Assembly (NCBI GenBank): GCA_030532365.1 | Contig: JAUNLH010000003.1 | Span: forward strand, 17,613 to 81,612 | Source of the DNA: Porphyromonas sp. | GTDB lineage: Bacteria > Bacteroidota > Bacteroidia > Bacteroidales > Porphyromonadaceae | DNA: 64,000 nucleotides | Direction of reading: 5' to 3' | Part shown: one piece after another, positions 44,100-54,536 of the stretch | Numbering within the stretch: position 1 is the first letter of the stretch | Layout: every line of letters starts with the position of its first letter | Position numbers and translations under genes: made by a program | The notes under the pieces: generated by a model | Told to the model about the DNA's origin: nothing | The model's input: only the letters and a program-made list of their open reading frames with translations | The model's database searches: none

Positions 44100-45463
44100 A
44101 AAAGGTACTAACACTATTATCAGCACTGATCTTCAGTCTGACAGCAATGGCACAGACTGGTGTTGAAACCGGCACTCCATACGGCAAGGGCAATGACAGT
44201 ATCGAGTGTGCAAAGAACATCGCATTCTACAAGACCTATGCAAAGAGCGAGAACTACGTCGATGCATACACCTTCTGGAAGCGTGTCTACGACAATTGCC
44301 CTGGAGCGACAAAGGATACCTACATCATTGGTGCTAACATCCTCAAGTACAACATTGAGAATGCTAAGACAGCAGAGGAGCGCCAAAAGTGGATCGATGA
44401 GCTGATGACTATGTACGACGTGCGTATCAAGTACTTCGGAGACGACCCCAAGACTGGTAAGGACTATGTACTGGGCAATAAGGCTGCCGATTACATTAAC
44501 TACATGGGAGCCGAGACAGACTACGTTAAGATCTACGACTGGCTGGTGGATGTGGTCAACGAGAAGAAGGAGAATACCGACCCTCTGACCCTATCCTACT
44601 TCACCTTTGCCTCTATGGTCAAGATGATGCAAGACGACTCCTACAAAGAGCAGTACATCAATGAGCACTTGATGGTAGATGGCTTCTACAACAAGAAGAT
44701 TGAGGAGGCTATGGCTGCTGGTAACAATGCTGTAGCTGAGACCTACCAGAGCTTTAAGCAGACAGGTGAGGATAACTTCGCTGCCAGTGGTGCTGCAAGC
44801 TGTGAGGTAATGGAGAAGATCTATGCCCCTAAGATCGCAGAGCACAAGACTGATAAGGCATACCTAGAGAGCACCATTGCACTCTTCAAGAGCGTTGGTT
44901 GCACAGAGAGCCCTGTTTACTTCTCACTTTCTGAGAACCTCTACAACATAGAGCCAACAGCTGAGGCAGCCCTTGGTATTGCAGGTAAAGCGTACAAGGA
45001 GAAGAACTTCGACCGCGCTGAGAATTACTACAAGCAGGCGATCGAGCTAAGTGACGATCCTAGCGCACAGGCTGATGCATACTACCTACTAGCTGTAATG
45101 AGCTACAACAGAGGCAACTACACTACAGCAAGAACTAATGCCAACAAGGCAATGCAGCTGAAGTCAAACTTCGGTGCTCCCTTGTTACTTATCGCACAGA
45201 TGTATGCTGCATCAGCACGCAACATCTTCCCCGACGACCCCGTCAAGCAGCGTGTAGTCTACTGTCTGGTAGTGGATAAGTGCGAGCGTGCAAGAGCCAT
45301 TGACCCAAGTATTTCTGCTGAGGCTAACCGCCTGATTGGTACCTATCGTCAGCACTTCCCATCTAAGGAGGACGTATTTATGCACCCTGACCTACAAGAG
45401 GGCGGCTCCTTTACCGTTGGTGGCTGGATTGGCGAGACTACAACCATCAGAGTTTCTCAGTAA
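44096..45463 (+). CDS. Secreted TPR-repeat protein
   Basis: 455-aa exported protein: signal peptide to about residue 20 (LTAMA then QTGVETG), then helical repeats. A clear TPR pair lies at residues about 295-370 (EKNFDRAENYYKQAIELSDD and ADAYYLLAVMSYNRGNYTTA). Codon use is strongly biased (mostly GAG, AAG, AAC), suggesting high expression. Likely periplasmic; between the barrel protein and lptC, so an outer-membrane or LPS-transport role is possible but unproven. Confidence 0.85.
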   Translation: MKKVLTLLSALIFSLTAMAQTGVETGTPYGKGNDSIECAKNIAFYKTYAKSENYVDAYTFWKRVYDNCPGATKDTYIIGANILKYNIENAKTAEERQKWIDELMTMYDVRIKYFGDDPKTGKDYVLGNKAADYINYMGAETDYVKIYDWLVDVVNEKKENTDPLTLSYFTFASMVKMMQDDSYKEQYINEHLMVDGFYNKKIEEAMAAGNNAVAETYQSFKQTGEDNFAASGAASCEVMEKIYAPKIAEHKTDKAYLESTIALFKSVGCTESPVYFSLSENLYNIEPTAEAALGIAGKAYKEKNFDRAENYYKQAIELSDDPSAQADAYYLLAVMSYNRGNYTTARTNANKAMQLKSNFGAPLLLIAQMYAASARNIFPDDPVKQRVVYCLVVDKCERARAIDPSISAEANRLIGTYRQHFPSKEDVFMHPDLQEGGSFTVGGWIGETTTIRVSQ

Positions 45464-45485
45464 GTAGCAAGAGAGACCCCTGATA

Positions 45486-46178
45486 ATGGGTAACAGAGCA
45501 ATACCCAATAGAAGGACTAATAGACCTAGTATAGCATACTCCCATATATGGGGGTATGCTATCATATTATGCTATCTCATCGTCTCACTCTCCGCCTGTG
45601 GTAAGCAGAAGGGAGACGCCATAAAGAGCAACATTGACTCCCTTTCCTACACCTCTCTCACCACAGGGATAGAGACCCTGATATCCGACAGCGGTATCAC
45701 AAGGTATAAGGTCATCGCAGAGAAGTGGTACACCTACGAGAAGCCGGAAAACCTATGGTCTTTTCCCGAGGGGATCTACCTAGAGCAGTTCGACACTCTC
45801 TACACAATAGAAGCGTCTATTGAAGCTGACACAGCCTATTACTACCAAGACAAGAAGATATGGGAGCTGAGGGGTAACGTCTTTGTACTCAACCGAGAAG
45901 GGCAAAAATTTAGTGGTGAGTCGCTCTTTTGGGACGAAGGCAAGGCGGAGGTCTACTCTCACGACCCAATACAGATAGAGCGTACCTCTGGGGAGCTACT
46001 GAGAAGTCAGTATGGTTTTAAGAGCAACCAGAGCATGACGCAGTATGAGCTCTACTCTTCGAGTGGTCACATAGATGTAGAGGATACGGTTGATCCTGTA
46101 CCATCGGACACCACCGTGGTATCGCAAACCGACACCCTAGATCTACAGCTGCCGGTACAGACACCTCGATCCGAATGA
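45486..46178 (+). CDS. lptC: LPS export protein LptC
   Basis: 230-aa component of the Lpt bridge that passes LPS from the inner membrane to the periplasm. An N-terminal anchor/lipobox (SLSAC, C38) is followed by an OstA-like beta-jellyroll domain (GITRYKVIAEKWYTYEKPE, then LRGNVFVLNREGQKFSGESL). Fits the Bacteroidetes LptC model. The start is 22 nt after the TPR gene; a near-perfect 32-nt palindrome lies inside its first 26 codons. Confidence 0.88.
   Translation: MGNRAIPNRRTNRPSIAYSHIWGYAIILCYLIVSLSACGKQKGDAIKSNIDSLSYTSLTTGIETLISDSGITRYKVIAEKWYTYEKPENLWSFPEGIYLEQFDTLYTIEASIEADTAYYYQDKKIWELRGNVFVLNREGQKFSGESLFWDEGKAEVYSHDPIQIERTSGELLRSQYGFKSNQSMTQYELYSSSGHIDVEDTVDPVPSDTTVVSQTDTLDLQLPVQTPRSE
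45531..45562 (+). other. 32-nt palindrome within the lptC 5' coding region
   Basis: ATAGCATACTCCCATA and TATGGGGGTATGCTAT pair over 16 bp with a single T/G (U-G in RNA) mismatch and essentially no loop. In mRNA it would be a strong hairpin 46 nt after the start codon. It is coding (residues about 16-26). Confidence 0.6.
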
Positions 46179-46274
46179 CTCCTGAAACACCCTACCCCTG
46201 TCCTTAAGGTGACTTCATCAGAAAAACCGGCTAGAATTCAAAGAGTTAGTGACCGTTTTTTGCTTCTTATGTGT

Positions 46275-46282
46275 TATATTTG
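46275..46282 (+). promoter_or_regulatory. -7 box of the corC-aspS operon
   Basis: TATATTTG matches TAnnTTTG, 120 nt before the ATG at 46403. A TTTTTTG lies only 12 bp upstream, too close for the standard spacing. The 225-bp gap 46179-46402 holds nothing else evident. Confidence 0.4.
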
Positions 46283-46402
46283 CATGATACCTCTTTGCTT
46301 TCCAGGACTCTATGAGATCGGAGGCAATTTATTCAGTGCATAGTACTCATGCCTTGCTGGAACAGAGTGTATTATGTGCGTTATTTATTGTAAATTGGTC
46401 TG

Positions 46403-47662
46403 ATGATCTATCTATTCATCATACTTTGCATATTTTTGCAAGCCTTTTTCAACACCAGTGAGATCAGCTTCTTAGCTGCTGATCGTCTGCAGGTGGAGCT
46501 GGACAAGAGCGAGGGGAGCCTCAACTCTAGGATCCAGGACTTTATCTTTCACAGGATAGGGCGCTTCATTACGACTGTGCTTGTGGGGAACAATATCATC
46601 AATGTCATCTATGGTTTGCTCGTAGCTATGGTGCTGGAGCCTATGCTCTCACAAGTGATTGCGAATGACTTCTTGGTAATCTTGATACAAGCTCTGATCT
46701 CATCCGCATTCGTGATCATATTCAGCGAGTACATCCCAAAGGCTATAGCACAGACAAGACCTAACCAACAGATGAGACTGGTAGCCTTGCCTCTCTTCCT
46801 CTCCTACTGGCTCCTCTACCCAATCATACTGATAGCCACCATCCTCAGCAACCTAGTATTCAGGATATTAGGCGTAAAGAACAAGGAGGGAAGTATCATT
46901 CCATTTAGCAAAGTCGACCTTGACTACTACATTGAGAATAAGTCATCCAGCGACGATGACAGCTACATGAGCGAGACAAAGATACTCCAGAACGCGATAG
47001 AGTTTTCGGACATCAAGGTGAGAGACTGCCTTGTCCCACGCAATGAAGTATCTGCTGTTGACCTCGATACCACCATTGAAGAGCTCATCAGGCTCTTCGA
47101 CAACACCGGTTTCTCAAAAATCATGGTGTACAAAGAGACGGTAGACGACATCGTAGGCTACATACATGCGATCGAGATGTACAAGTGCAATGAAGAGGGT
47201 ACTCCATGGCAGCAGCATGTTAAACAGACAGTTTACCTGCCAGAGACACTCGCCTGCGAGAGAGCTCTCCGCACCATGCTTCATAAAAGGAGGAGTATCG
47301 CTGTGGTGGTGGATGAGCTTGGTGGGACTGCCGGCATCGTAACACTCGAGGATCTTATGGAGGAGATCTTTGGAGACATTGAGGATGAGCATGATACCAA
47401 GCGGATCATCATGAATCAGGTATCTGAGGATGAGTATGTGATCTCTGGTAGAGCAGAGATAGATACGCTCAACGAGATGTTTAAGCTAGACATCCCAGAA
47501 AGTGATGATTATAAGACACTTGCTGGCTATATTCTCTACCACAATCAAGGGATCCCAACTAGGGGGGAGGAGCTAGCACTGCCGCAACACATTCAAGCAA
47601 AAATACTTAGAGCTACGGACAATAAGATAACACTCGTAAGGCTCAAAAAAGCAGAAATATAA
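46403..47662 (+). CDS. CorC/HlyC family CNNM-CBS membrane protein
   Basis: 419-aa inner-membrane protein. N-terminal CNNM (DUF21) domain of about four helices to residue 175 ([33 protein letters not shown]), two CBS domains (about 205-325: [16 protein letters not shown] and [17 protein letters not shown]), then a CorC_HlyC domain (DIEDEHD, then [16 protein letters not shown]). Relatives transport or regulate Mg; earlier annotated as hemolysins. In Bacteroidetes it commonly follows lptC. It precedes aspS by 13 nt. Confidence 0.9.
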   Translation: MIYLFIILCIFLQAFFNTSEISFLAADRLQVELDKSEGSLNSRIQDFIFHRIGRFITTVLVGNNIINVIYGLLVAMVLEPMLSQVIANDFLVILIQALISSAFVIIFSEYIPKAIAQTRPNQQMRLVALPLFLSYWLLYPIILIATILSNLVFRILGVKNKEGSIIPFSKVDLDYYIENKSSSDDDSYMSETKILQNAIEFSDIKVRDCLVPRNEVSAVDLDTTIEELIRLFDNTGFSKIMVYKETVDDIVGYIHAIEMYKCNEEGTPWQQHVKQTVYLPETLACERALRTMLHKRRSIAVVVDELGGTAGIVTLEDLMEEIFGDIEDEHDTKRIIMNQVSEDEYVISGRAEIDTLNEMFKLDIPESDDYKTLAGYILYHNQGIPTRGEELALPQHIQAKILRATDNKITLVRLKKAEI

Positions 47663-47675
47663 GAGATTCAGAACC

Positions 47676-49436
47676 ATGTACAGAACAACAACATGTGGAG
47701 CCCTTAGGGCTGAGAATATAGGAGAGAAAGTAACGCTCGCTGGCTGGGTGAGTAAAAATAGGAGGCTTGGAGGTATGACTTTCATAGACCTGCGTGACCG
47801 ATACGGTGTTACTCAGTTGGTATTCAGCGTAGACCACAACGAAGAGCTAACTGACGAGGCTTCACACCTAGGTCGTGAATATGTGATACAGGTCACCGGA
47901 GAGGTGGCAGAGCGAGCATCTAAGAATAAGAATATCCCTACGGGAGAGATAGAGGTCATCGTATCCGAGCTACGAGTCCTCAACACTGCTGAGACCCCGC
48001 CTTTTACCATTGAAGATGAGACTGACGGAGGGGACGATCTCAGGATGAAATATAGGTATCTCGATCTGCGCCGATCCGTAGTACGTAAGAATCTAGAACT
48101 TAGGCACCGCATGGGGCTAGAGATCCGTAAATACCTAGATAGTCATGACTTCCTCGAGGTGGAGACTCCGATGCTGATCAAGTCTACTCCGGAGGGGGCA
48201 CGCGACTTTGTAGTGCCATCACGTATGAATCCACGTGAGTTTTATGCTCTTCCTCAATCTCCACAGACCTTCAAACAACTCTTGATGGTTGCAGGCTTTG
48301 ATAAATACTTTCAGATCGTAAAGTGTTTCCGGGACGAGGATCTAAGAGCAGATCGCCAACCTGAGTTTACCCAGATAGACTGTGAGATGAGCTTCGTCCA
48401 GCAAGAAGATGTGTTACAAACATTTGAAGGGCTAAGCAAGCACCTCTTTAAGACGATACTTGGCATTGACCAGGTGGCTCCATATGAGCGCATGAGCTGG
48501 CATGATGCCATGAAGTACTATGGATCTGATAAGCCAGATACACGCTTTGACATGCGCTTTGTTGAGCTTATGGATGTGCTTAAGGGAGAAGGCTTTAAGG
48601 TCTTTGATGAAGCCGCTTATATTGGTGGTATCTGTGTGAAGGGAGCAGCCTCCTACACAAGGCGCCAACTGGACGCTCTGACAGACTACGTAAAAACTCC
48701 TCAGGTAGGAGCTAAGGGTATGGTATATGCTCGAGTACAGGGTGATGGCGAGGTAAAGAGTAGTGTCGATAAGTTTTACTCGCAAGAAAAGCTACAGGAG
48801 CTTGCTAAAAGCATGCTAGCAGAGCCCGAGGACCTGATACTGATCCTCAGTGGTGACGATATCATGAAGACCAGAAAGCAACTTGGCGCTCTCAGGCTTA
48901 AAGTTGCTAGAGATGAGGGGCTTATGGATGATAGTAAGTTCGCCTGTCTCTGGGTAGTAGACTTCCCTCTGCTAGAGTGGGACGAGGAGGAGCAACGCTT
49001 CTTTGCCATGCACCATCCATTTACCTCTCCTAAGGAAGAGGATATTCCACTGCTAGAGACTAATCCTGGCGAAGCACGTGCTAATGCCTACGACATGATC
49101 ATCAATGGCGTAGAGGTTGGTGGAGGATCTATCCGTATACATGACAGTGAGTTACAGAAAAAGATGTTTGATCTCCTTGGCTTTACCCCAGAGAGGGCAC
49201 AGGAGCAGTTTGGCTTCTTGACCAACGCATTCCGTTTTGGTGCACCTCCCCACGGTGGCATCGCCTACGGCTTTGACCGGTGGGTTTCTCTCTTCGCTGG
49301 GCTCAACAGCATACGCGACACCATTGCATTCCCCAAAAACACGTCAGGAAGAGACGTGATGATCGATGCCCCCTCGCTACTAGATGAAGCGCAACTCGAT
49401 GAACTCCATATCAATGTGAAGCCAATCGTCAGATGA
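47676..49436 (+). CDS. aspS: Aspartyl-tRNA synthetase (bacterial type)
   Basis: 586-aa class IIb synthetase. N-terminal OB-fold anticodon domain ([20 protein letters not shown]), motif 2 [11 protein letters not shown], bacterial GAD insertion (about residues 300-410) and motif 3 [13 protein letters not shown] are all complete. Its stop overlaps the beta-mannosidase start (ATGA). Confidence 0.96.
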   Translation: MYRTTTCGALRAENIGEKVTLAGWVSKNRRLGGMTFIDLRDRYGVTQLVFSVDHNEELTDEASHLGREYVIQVTGEVAERASKNKNIPTGEIEVIVSELRVLNTAETPPFTIEDETDGGDDLRMKYRYLDLRRSVVRKNLELRHRMGLEIRKYLDSHDFLEVETPMLIKSTPEGARDFVVPSRMNPREFYALPQSPQTFKQLLMVAGFDKYFQIVKCFRDEDLRADRQPEFTQIDCEMSFVQQEDVLQTFEGLSKHLFKTILGIDQVAPYERMSWHDAMKYYGSDKPDTRFDMRFVELMDVLKGEGFKVFDEAAYIGGICVKGAASYTRRQLDALTDYVKTPQVGAKGMVYARVQGDGEVKSSVDKFYSQEKLQELAKSMLAEPEDLILILSGDDIMKTRKQLGALRLKVARDEGLMDDSKFACLWVVDFPLLEWDEEEQRFFAMHHPFTSPKEEDIPLLETNPGEARANAYDMIINGVEVGGGSIRIHDSELQKKMFDLLGFTPERAQEQFGFLTNAFRFGAPPHGGIAYGFDRWVSLFAGLNSIRDTIAFPKNTSGRDVMIDAPSLLDEAQLDELHINVKPIVR

Positions 49437-52057
49437 AGTGCCATAAAAGGTTGAAGCATAAAGTTTTATTGATCCTTCCCATTTTGGTGATCTTCATCTC
49501 AGGAGGATGGCAGTCATTTGCCCAGCAAAAGATCGTCCTAGATGATTTCCAATTAGTTGAAGAGGGGAGTGACAACTATCTGTCAGCTACTGTGCCAGGA
49601 GTATTGCAGTCTGATCTGATAAGAGAAGGCATCATCCCCCACCACTTTATCGGTGGTAATGAGGATAGCGTCCAGTGGGTTAACGACAGGAACTGGTTAT
49701 ACAGTACCCACTTCTCACTAACTGGACGGGAGATAGAAGGAGCTAAGGACTATAGGCTCTTGATGGAGTGGGTCGACACCTATAGCGAGATCTACCTCAA
49801 TGGAGCAATCGTAGGCACGACGGAGAACCTCTTTCGCTCTTACGACTTTAGCGTCAAGGAGTTCCTTAGGGAGGGCGAAAATCATCTCGTTATCCGCTTC
49901 CTCTCGCCTACAAAGGTCGCCCACGAACAGTACCTTGCCACTGGGTTTAACTATCCCGCTGATAATGACCGGAATGATATAAAATACAGCCCATTTGTGA
50001 GGAAGAGTCCCTACCATTTCGGATGGGACTGGGGCCCTAGGATGATTTCGATGGGAATGGGAAGCGCCCCTGTGCTCTATCGGATGGGGGGAGAGGCAAT
50101 GCTGTCTTCGGAGTACATCCGCACTGAAATAGAGTGGAGCGACAATGGCAGCGCTCAGCAAGCAACAATCTTCGCTAGCACTAGAGTGAAGCTAGCAACA
50201 GGCAGGAAGGTAGCAGAGGAGGACATCTTAACCCTCACCCTGCGAGATCCAAAGGGGCGACTGATCGCTAAGAAGAGCACTGTGGGAGACTTAAATGAGA
50301 CGACAGACTATACCATAACAGCAGAGGTCAAAGACCCTCAGCTATGGATGCCCAATGGATGGGGAAGTCAGCCGTTGTACACACTCATCTGCACGCTCTC
50401 AGGACCGGGGTACAAAGAAGAACGAGAGACACACTTTGGCATCAGGGAGGTACGACTCCTACAAGAGGAAGACTCGTATGGTAGATCTTTTACCTTCATG
50501 GTCAATAACAAACCGCTTTATGTCAAGGGTGCCAACTACTTACCCCACGATCGAAGATTTGGCGGTGGAGGCAAGACGCTAGAGCAACTATTTAGAGACG
50601 ATCTAGTCCCAGCGCATTTCAACATGCTCCGAGTCTGGGGTGGTGGCACCTATGAGACAGAGGAGTTTTATAGCCTAGCTGACAAGTATGGGATACTTAT
50701 TTGGCAAGATTTCCCATTTGCATGTACCACCTACCCTAATGATCCCGAGTTTCGTGCCAACGTATCAGCCGAAGTGAGAGATCAGATAGGGAGAATCCGC
50801 AATCACCCGTCACTGGCTTTCTTATGTGGTAACAATGAGGTGCTTGAGGGACTTAAACACTGGGGCTGGAAAGAGAAATATGGCTACTCCGACGAGGTCT
50901 GGCAAAAGATGTTTGAGGACTACGACAGCTTTTTCCACCGTCTGTTACCTAATCTGGTTGCAGAGATTAGCCCTCATGTACAGTACATGCACGGATCACC
51001 GTACGACTCTAACTGGGGTATCCCGGAGAGCTTTCTATCAAGTGATAGTCACAACTGGCGCGTATGGTTCGGTGGCAAAGACTTCACAGAGTTTGACATC
51101 AACCCGGGGCGATTTGCTAGTGAGTATGGCTTTCAATCCTTCCCCGAGATGAAAACCATACAGACCTTTGCTCCCGGCTATGATCTCGATACTCTGACGA
51201 TTGAGAGCCCAATACTGAAGCACCGTCAACGCTCTTTCATCGGGAACCAGCGTATCTCTGACTACATGGAGCGTAACTACCCCGTGCCGAGCAAATTTTC
51301 TGACTATGTCTATGTGGGACAGTTACTTCATGGTAGAGGAATGGGATATGCGATTCGTGCCCTACGTCGCGCCTACCCTCTCAACATGGGGAGCCTGTAC
51401 TGGCAACTCAATGACGTGTGGCCTACCGTAAGCTGGTCTAGCATAGACTATTGGGGTAACTACAAGGCATTGCAGTACGAGGTAAAGCGGGCATACGCAC
51501 CATACATCATAGATCTGGTAGAGCAGCCTGATGGAGGGCTGTCGCTATGGATTGCGTCTGATAACATAGCACACTCTGGGGAGCTGACTATTGAGATGGT
51601 GGGAAGGACTTTCAATGGTCAAGAGCTATTGCGAGAGAAATACACGGCAGACATCGGTCATGCCCCTTTCTCAGAGCAAATTGTCTCTCTACCCAAGTCC
51701 AAACTGCTTTATCCTCAATCGTTTGTAGAGCTCTATTTGAAGGACAAGAAAGGTAGAATACTAGCATCGCAGCTCTACTATCCTACCAAGCCAAAAGAGA
51801 TGCAATTAACGCGTTGTAAGCCAATGGTTCATAGCTTCCGTGCTGAGGAAGGCAAAGTAAGTCTTACGATCTCAAGCCGCTTCTTGATATATGGATTATT
51901 CATAGGCACTCCAGAATGGCAGGGTGCGAGGTATAGCGACAACTACTTCGATCTCCTACCCCATACCATGCGGACGATCACCATACACCATCCATCGATC
52001 ACAGCGGATGCCACAATGGATCAGATCACATTTACCTCACTCAATGAGATATTATGA
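49433..52057 (+). CDS. GH2 beta-mannosidase
   Basis: 874-aa secreted glycoside hydrolase family 2 protein (signal peptide ending near GGWQSFA). Jelly-roll sugar-binding domain ([11 protein letters not shown]), Ig-like domain, then a TIM barrel with the acid/base Glu in GNNEVLEG (about residue 468) and the nucleophile Glu in [10 protein letters not shown] (about residue 565). The beta-mannosidase branch is indicated by FGWDWGPRM and WGGGTYE. It would release mannose from mannosides such as N-glycan cores. Coupled by ATGA overlaps on both sides. Confidence 0.92.
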   Translation: MKCHKRLKHKVLLILPILVIFISGGWQSFAQQKIVLDDFQLVEEGSDNYLSATVPGVLQSDLIREGIIPHHFIGGNEDSVQWVNDRNWLYSTHFSLTGREIEGAKDYRLLMEWVDTYSEIYLNGAIVGTTENLFRSYDFSVKEFLREGENHLVIRFLSPTKVAHEQYLATGFNYPADNDRNDIKYSPFVRKSPYHFGWDWGPRMISMGMGSAPVLYRMGGEAMLSSEYIRTEIEWSDNGSAQQATIFASTRVKLATGRKVAEEDILTLTLRDPKGRLIAKKSTVGDLNETTDYTITAEVKDPQLWMPNGWGSQPLYTLICTLSGPGYKEERETHFGIREVRLLQEEDSYGRSFTFMVNNKPLYVKGANYLPHDRRFGGGGKTLEQLFRDDLVPAHFNMLRVWGGGTYETEEFYSLADKYGILIWQDFPFACTTYPNDPEFRANVSAEVRDQIGRIRNHPSLAFLCGNNEVLEGLKHWGWKEKYGYSDEVWQKMFEDYDSFFHRLLPNLVAEISPHVQYMHGSPYDSNWGIPESFLSSDSHNWRVWFGGKDFTEFDINPGRFASEYGFQSFPEMKTIQTFAPGYDLDTLTIESPILKHRQRSFIGNQRISDYMERNYPVPSKFSDYVYVGQLLHGRGMGYAIRALRRAYPLNMGSLYWQLNDVWPTVSWSSIDYWGNYKALQYEVKRAYAPYIIDLVEQPDGGLSLWIASDNIAHSGELTIEMVGRTFNGQELLREKYTADIGHAPFSEQIVSLPKSKLLYPQSFVELYLKDKKGRILASQLYYPTKPKEMQLTRCKPMVHSFRAEEGKVSLTISSRFLIYGLFIGTPEWQGARYSDNYFDLLPHTMRTITIHHPSITADATMDQITFTSLNEIL

Positions 52058-52794
52058 GACGCAAAGTGATATTTGAAAATTGTGCCGGCTCTGTAGCTTC
52101 CTGTATTGCAGCTGAGCGTGGTGGCGCTGGTAGGATAGAATTATGTGCTGCACTCACTGAGGGAGGGACGACCCCTTCGTATGGCACAGTCAAGATAGCC
52201 AAGCAGATGGTAGCGATCCCTATCTTCCCCATCATCCGCCCTCGCTCTGGGGATTTCCTATACAGAGAGGTGGAGCTACTCACCATGGAAGAAGAGATAA
52301 GATCTCTCGTAGACCTTGGGGCAGATGGCTTTGCAACAGGCGTTCTCAATGAGGAGGGAGAGCTAGACATGGAAGCAAATCGTCGCCTCATAGAAGCTGC
52401 GCAAGGGAGACCAGTGACATTGCATCGTGCCATAGACCGTACGAAATACCTCCTAAAGGCAGTAGACGACGCAATTGCTCTCGGCTTTGCTCGTATCCTT
52501 ACTTCAGGCGGCATGCCCACGGCAATCGAAGGTGCTCACATGATCGCAGAGATGGTACGACATGCAGACGGGAGGATCATCATCATGGCAGGCAGTGGTG
52601 TACGACCGGACAACGCCAAGTGGCTCATTGAGAAGACAGGGGTCTCTGAACTGCATGGCACCTTGCAAAGTACCACTACTAGCCTGATGAAGTACAAACA
52701 AGCCAACATCGGCGGTGATACAGTCACTGTGAGCGAGTTTGACCACCATACCACGGATGAAGATAAAATCCGAAGGCTGATAGAATCTTTATGA
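52054..52794 (+). CDS. cutC: CutC-family TIM-barrel protein (copper homeostasis)
   Basis: 246-aa cytosolic TIM-barrel of the CutC family (ENCAGSVASCIAAERGGAGR, IIRPRSGDFLYREVE, TLHRAIDR, RILTSGGMPTA). Copper-homeostasis assignment is historic and disputed; no copper ligand set is evident. Overlaps the mannosidase stop and the comB start by 4 nt each. Confidence 0.92.
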   Translation: MRRKVIFENCAGSVASCIAAERGGAGRIELCAALTEGGTTPSYGTVKIAKQMVAIPIFPIIRPRSGDFLYREVELLTMEEEIRSLVDLGADGFATGVLNEEGELDMEANRRLIEAAQGRPVTLHRAIDRTKYLLKAVDDAIALGFARILTSGGMPTAIEGAHMIAEMVRHADGRIIIMAGSGVRPDNAKWLIEKTGVSELHGTLQSTTTSLMKYKQANIGGDTVTVSEFDHHTTDEDKIRRLIESL

Positions 52795-53513
52795 AGACAA
52801 TTTCTGCCGTACTCTCACCTGAGCTAATATCTGCCTACAGCGATACCCCCAGCACCTGTGTGGTAGTAGACATTTTACGCGCATCGACAACAGTGGTGAC
52901 AGCGTTCGAGAATGGAGCTAGAGCGATCTATCCGCTGGAGCATGTAGAGGAGGCCAAGCATTATGCTGAGATGGGCATGCTGGTTGGTGCCGAGCGTAAT
53001 GTCAATCGTTGTGATTTTGCTCAACTAGGCAACGACCCACTGGAGTACAGCAGAGAAGCGATAGGGGGTAAAGAGATATACTTTACCACCACGAACGGCA
53101 CCCGGAGCATACAATACTGCATGCGGCATGGGCACACAGTACTTGTGGGTGGGTTCGTGAACCTAAAGGCGCTCGCTCAGCGCTGTGAGGGTCATGATAT
53201 CCTTGCAGTATGTGCTGGATGGAAAGGACGCATCTGTATCGAAGATGCCCTCTTTGCTGGAGCCCTCGCTGACGCACTGAGTGGTACTCACATACCTACG
53301 GGTGACGCCACAAAGATGGTGATCGAGCTGTGGCAAGAACACAAAGGACATCTAGAGGAGTACATCATGAACTCCGAGCACTACCAGCGACTTGTGAAAG
53401 CAGGGAAGCAAGACTCGCTCAGACTATGCCTTACTGAAAGCATCATGCAGAGCATCCCTGTGGCTCACATGAACGATAATGGGCTGATAGAGCTTAGAGT
53501 AGAACAGCTATGA
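52791..53513 (+). CDS. comB: ComB-like 2-phosphosulfolactate phosphatase
   Basis: 240-aa Mg-dependent phosphatase family. VVVDILRASTTVV carries the conserved metal-binding Asp, followed by NGARAIYPLE, LGNDPLEY, TNGTRSI and GRICIEDALFAGAL. ComB acts in coenzyme M synthesis in methanogens; orphan bacterial homologues are common and their substrate is unknown. No other sulfolactate or coenzyme M gene is in the window. Confidence 0.88.
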   Translation: MKTISAVLSPELISAYSDTPSTCVVVDILRASTTVVTAFENGARAIYPLEHVEEAKHYAEMGMLVGAERNVNRCDFAQLGNDPLEYSREAIGGKEIYFTTTNGTRSIQYCMRHGHTVLVGGFVNLKALAQRCEGHDILAVCAGWKGRICIEDALFAGALADALSGTHIPTGDATKMVIELWQEHKGHLEEYIMNSEHYQRLVKAGKQDSLRLCLTESIMQSIPVAHMNDNGLIELRVEQL

Positions 53514-54520
53514 AAAAAACGAACCTCTTACTAGTGCTGTGCCTAATCGCAGTACTCTCTAGCTGCGGGAGTAGCAAGAAAGCAGTTCCAACTGGAAGTC
53601 AAAGAGTTCCAGCAGCACGTACCAATACTACATACAATCAATACATTGAGCGCTACGCCCAGATAGCTCTATACAATCAGAACAAATACGGCATCCCTGC
53701 AAGCATAACGTTAGCACAAGGTCTGCTAGAGAGTAATGCCGGTAATAGTCGTCTTGCTACCCAAGCCAATAATCACTTCGGGATCAAGTGCCACAGCAGC
53801 TGGAGAGGTGGCAAAATATATCATTCGGACGACCAACCAAATGAGTGCTTTCGGGTCTACTCAGACCCTGCTAGCTCCTATGAAGACCACGCACAATTTC
53901 TCCAACAAGCACGGTACAGAGATCTATTCAAGTTAGCTCCTACTGATTACAAAGGTTGGGCAAGAGGTCTACAAAGAGCCGGGTATGCTACGGACAAGGG
54001 CTACGCCAATAAGCTGATAAAGATCATAGAGGATTACAGGCTCTATCTCATCGATGATAACAACCCAGGGCGCCTCTATGCTTATGACCAGCCTAAGCAA
54101 CCTAAGCGGGGAGTCGCCACGACCAACACCCCAAAAGAGCGCAAGGTTCCCCCTCAGTCTCAAGTGGCTCAGCCCACAGGTGAGCGAGAAATCTTCAAGA
54201 GTTACGGTTTGCTGTATATCATTGCTCTCCAAGGAGATGACCTTGCTAGCATCTCTCGGGACGTTGGGATCTCAGAGAAGAAGTTGCTGAGATACAACGA
54301 CTTCCCAGAGGGATACCCACTCTCCGCTGGTGATATCGTTTATCTACAGAAGAAGCTAAAGAGGGCTCAACCACCTCACTACCAGCATACGGTGCAGATA
54401 GGTGAGTCGATCCATGAAATCGCTCAAAAGTACGGTATCCAGCTGCAAAACCTCTATAAGATCAACCATCTCTCTCCAGACTACAACATAGAGGAGGGAG
54501 AGGTATTACTTCTTCGCTAA
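53510..54520 (+). CDS. Glucosaminidase-LysM peptidoglycan hydrolase (lipoprotein)
   Basis: 336-aa lipoprotein (lipobox LSSC, C19). A mannosyl-glycoprotein endo-beta-N-acetylglucosaminidase-type (GH73) domain covers residues about 45-180 (ASITLAQGLLESNAGNSRLA with the catalytic Glu; NNHFGIKCHSSWRGGK). Two LysM domains follow at about 228-280 (GLLYIIALQGDDLASISRDV) and 288-336. Likely cuts peptidoglycan glycan strands at the cell surface or in the periplasm. Start overlaps comB by 4 nt. Confidence 0.92.
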   Translation: MKKTNLLLVLCLIAVLSSCGSSKKAVPTGSQRVPAARTNTTYNQYIERYAQIALYNQNKYGIPASITLAQGLLESNAGNSRLATQANNHFGIKCHSSWRGGKIYHSDDQPNECFRVYSDPASSYEDHAQFLQQARYRDLFKLAPTDYKGWARGLQRAGYATDKGYANKLIKIIEDYRLYLIDDNNPGRLYAYDQPKQPKRGVATTNTPKERKVPPQSQVAQPTGEREIFKSYGLLYIIALQGDDLASISRDVGISEKKLLRYNDFPEGYPLSAGDIVYLQKKLKRAQPPHYQHTVQIGESIHEIAQKYGIQLQNLYKINHLSPDYNIEEGEVLLLR

Positions 54521-54536
54521 AACACAAAGAGATAGG

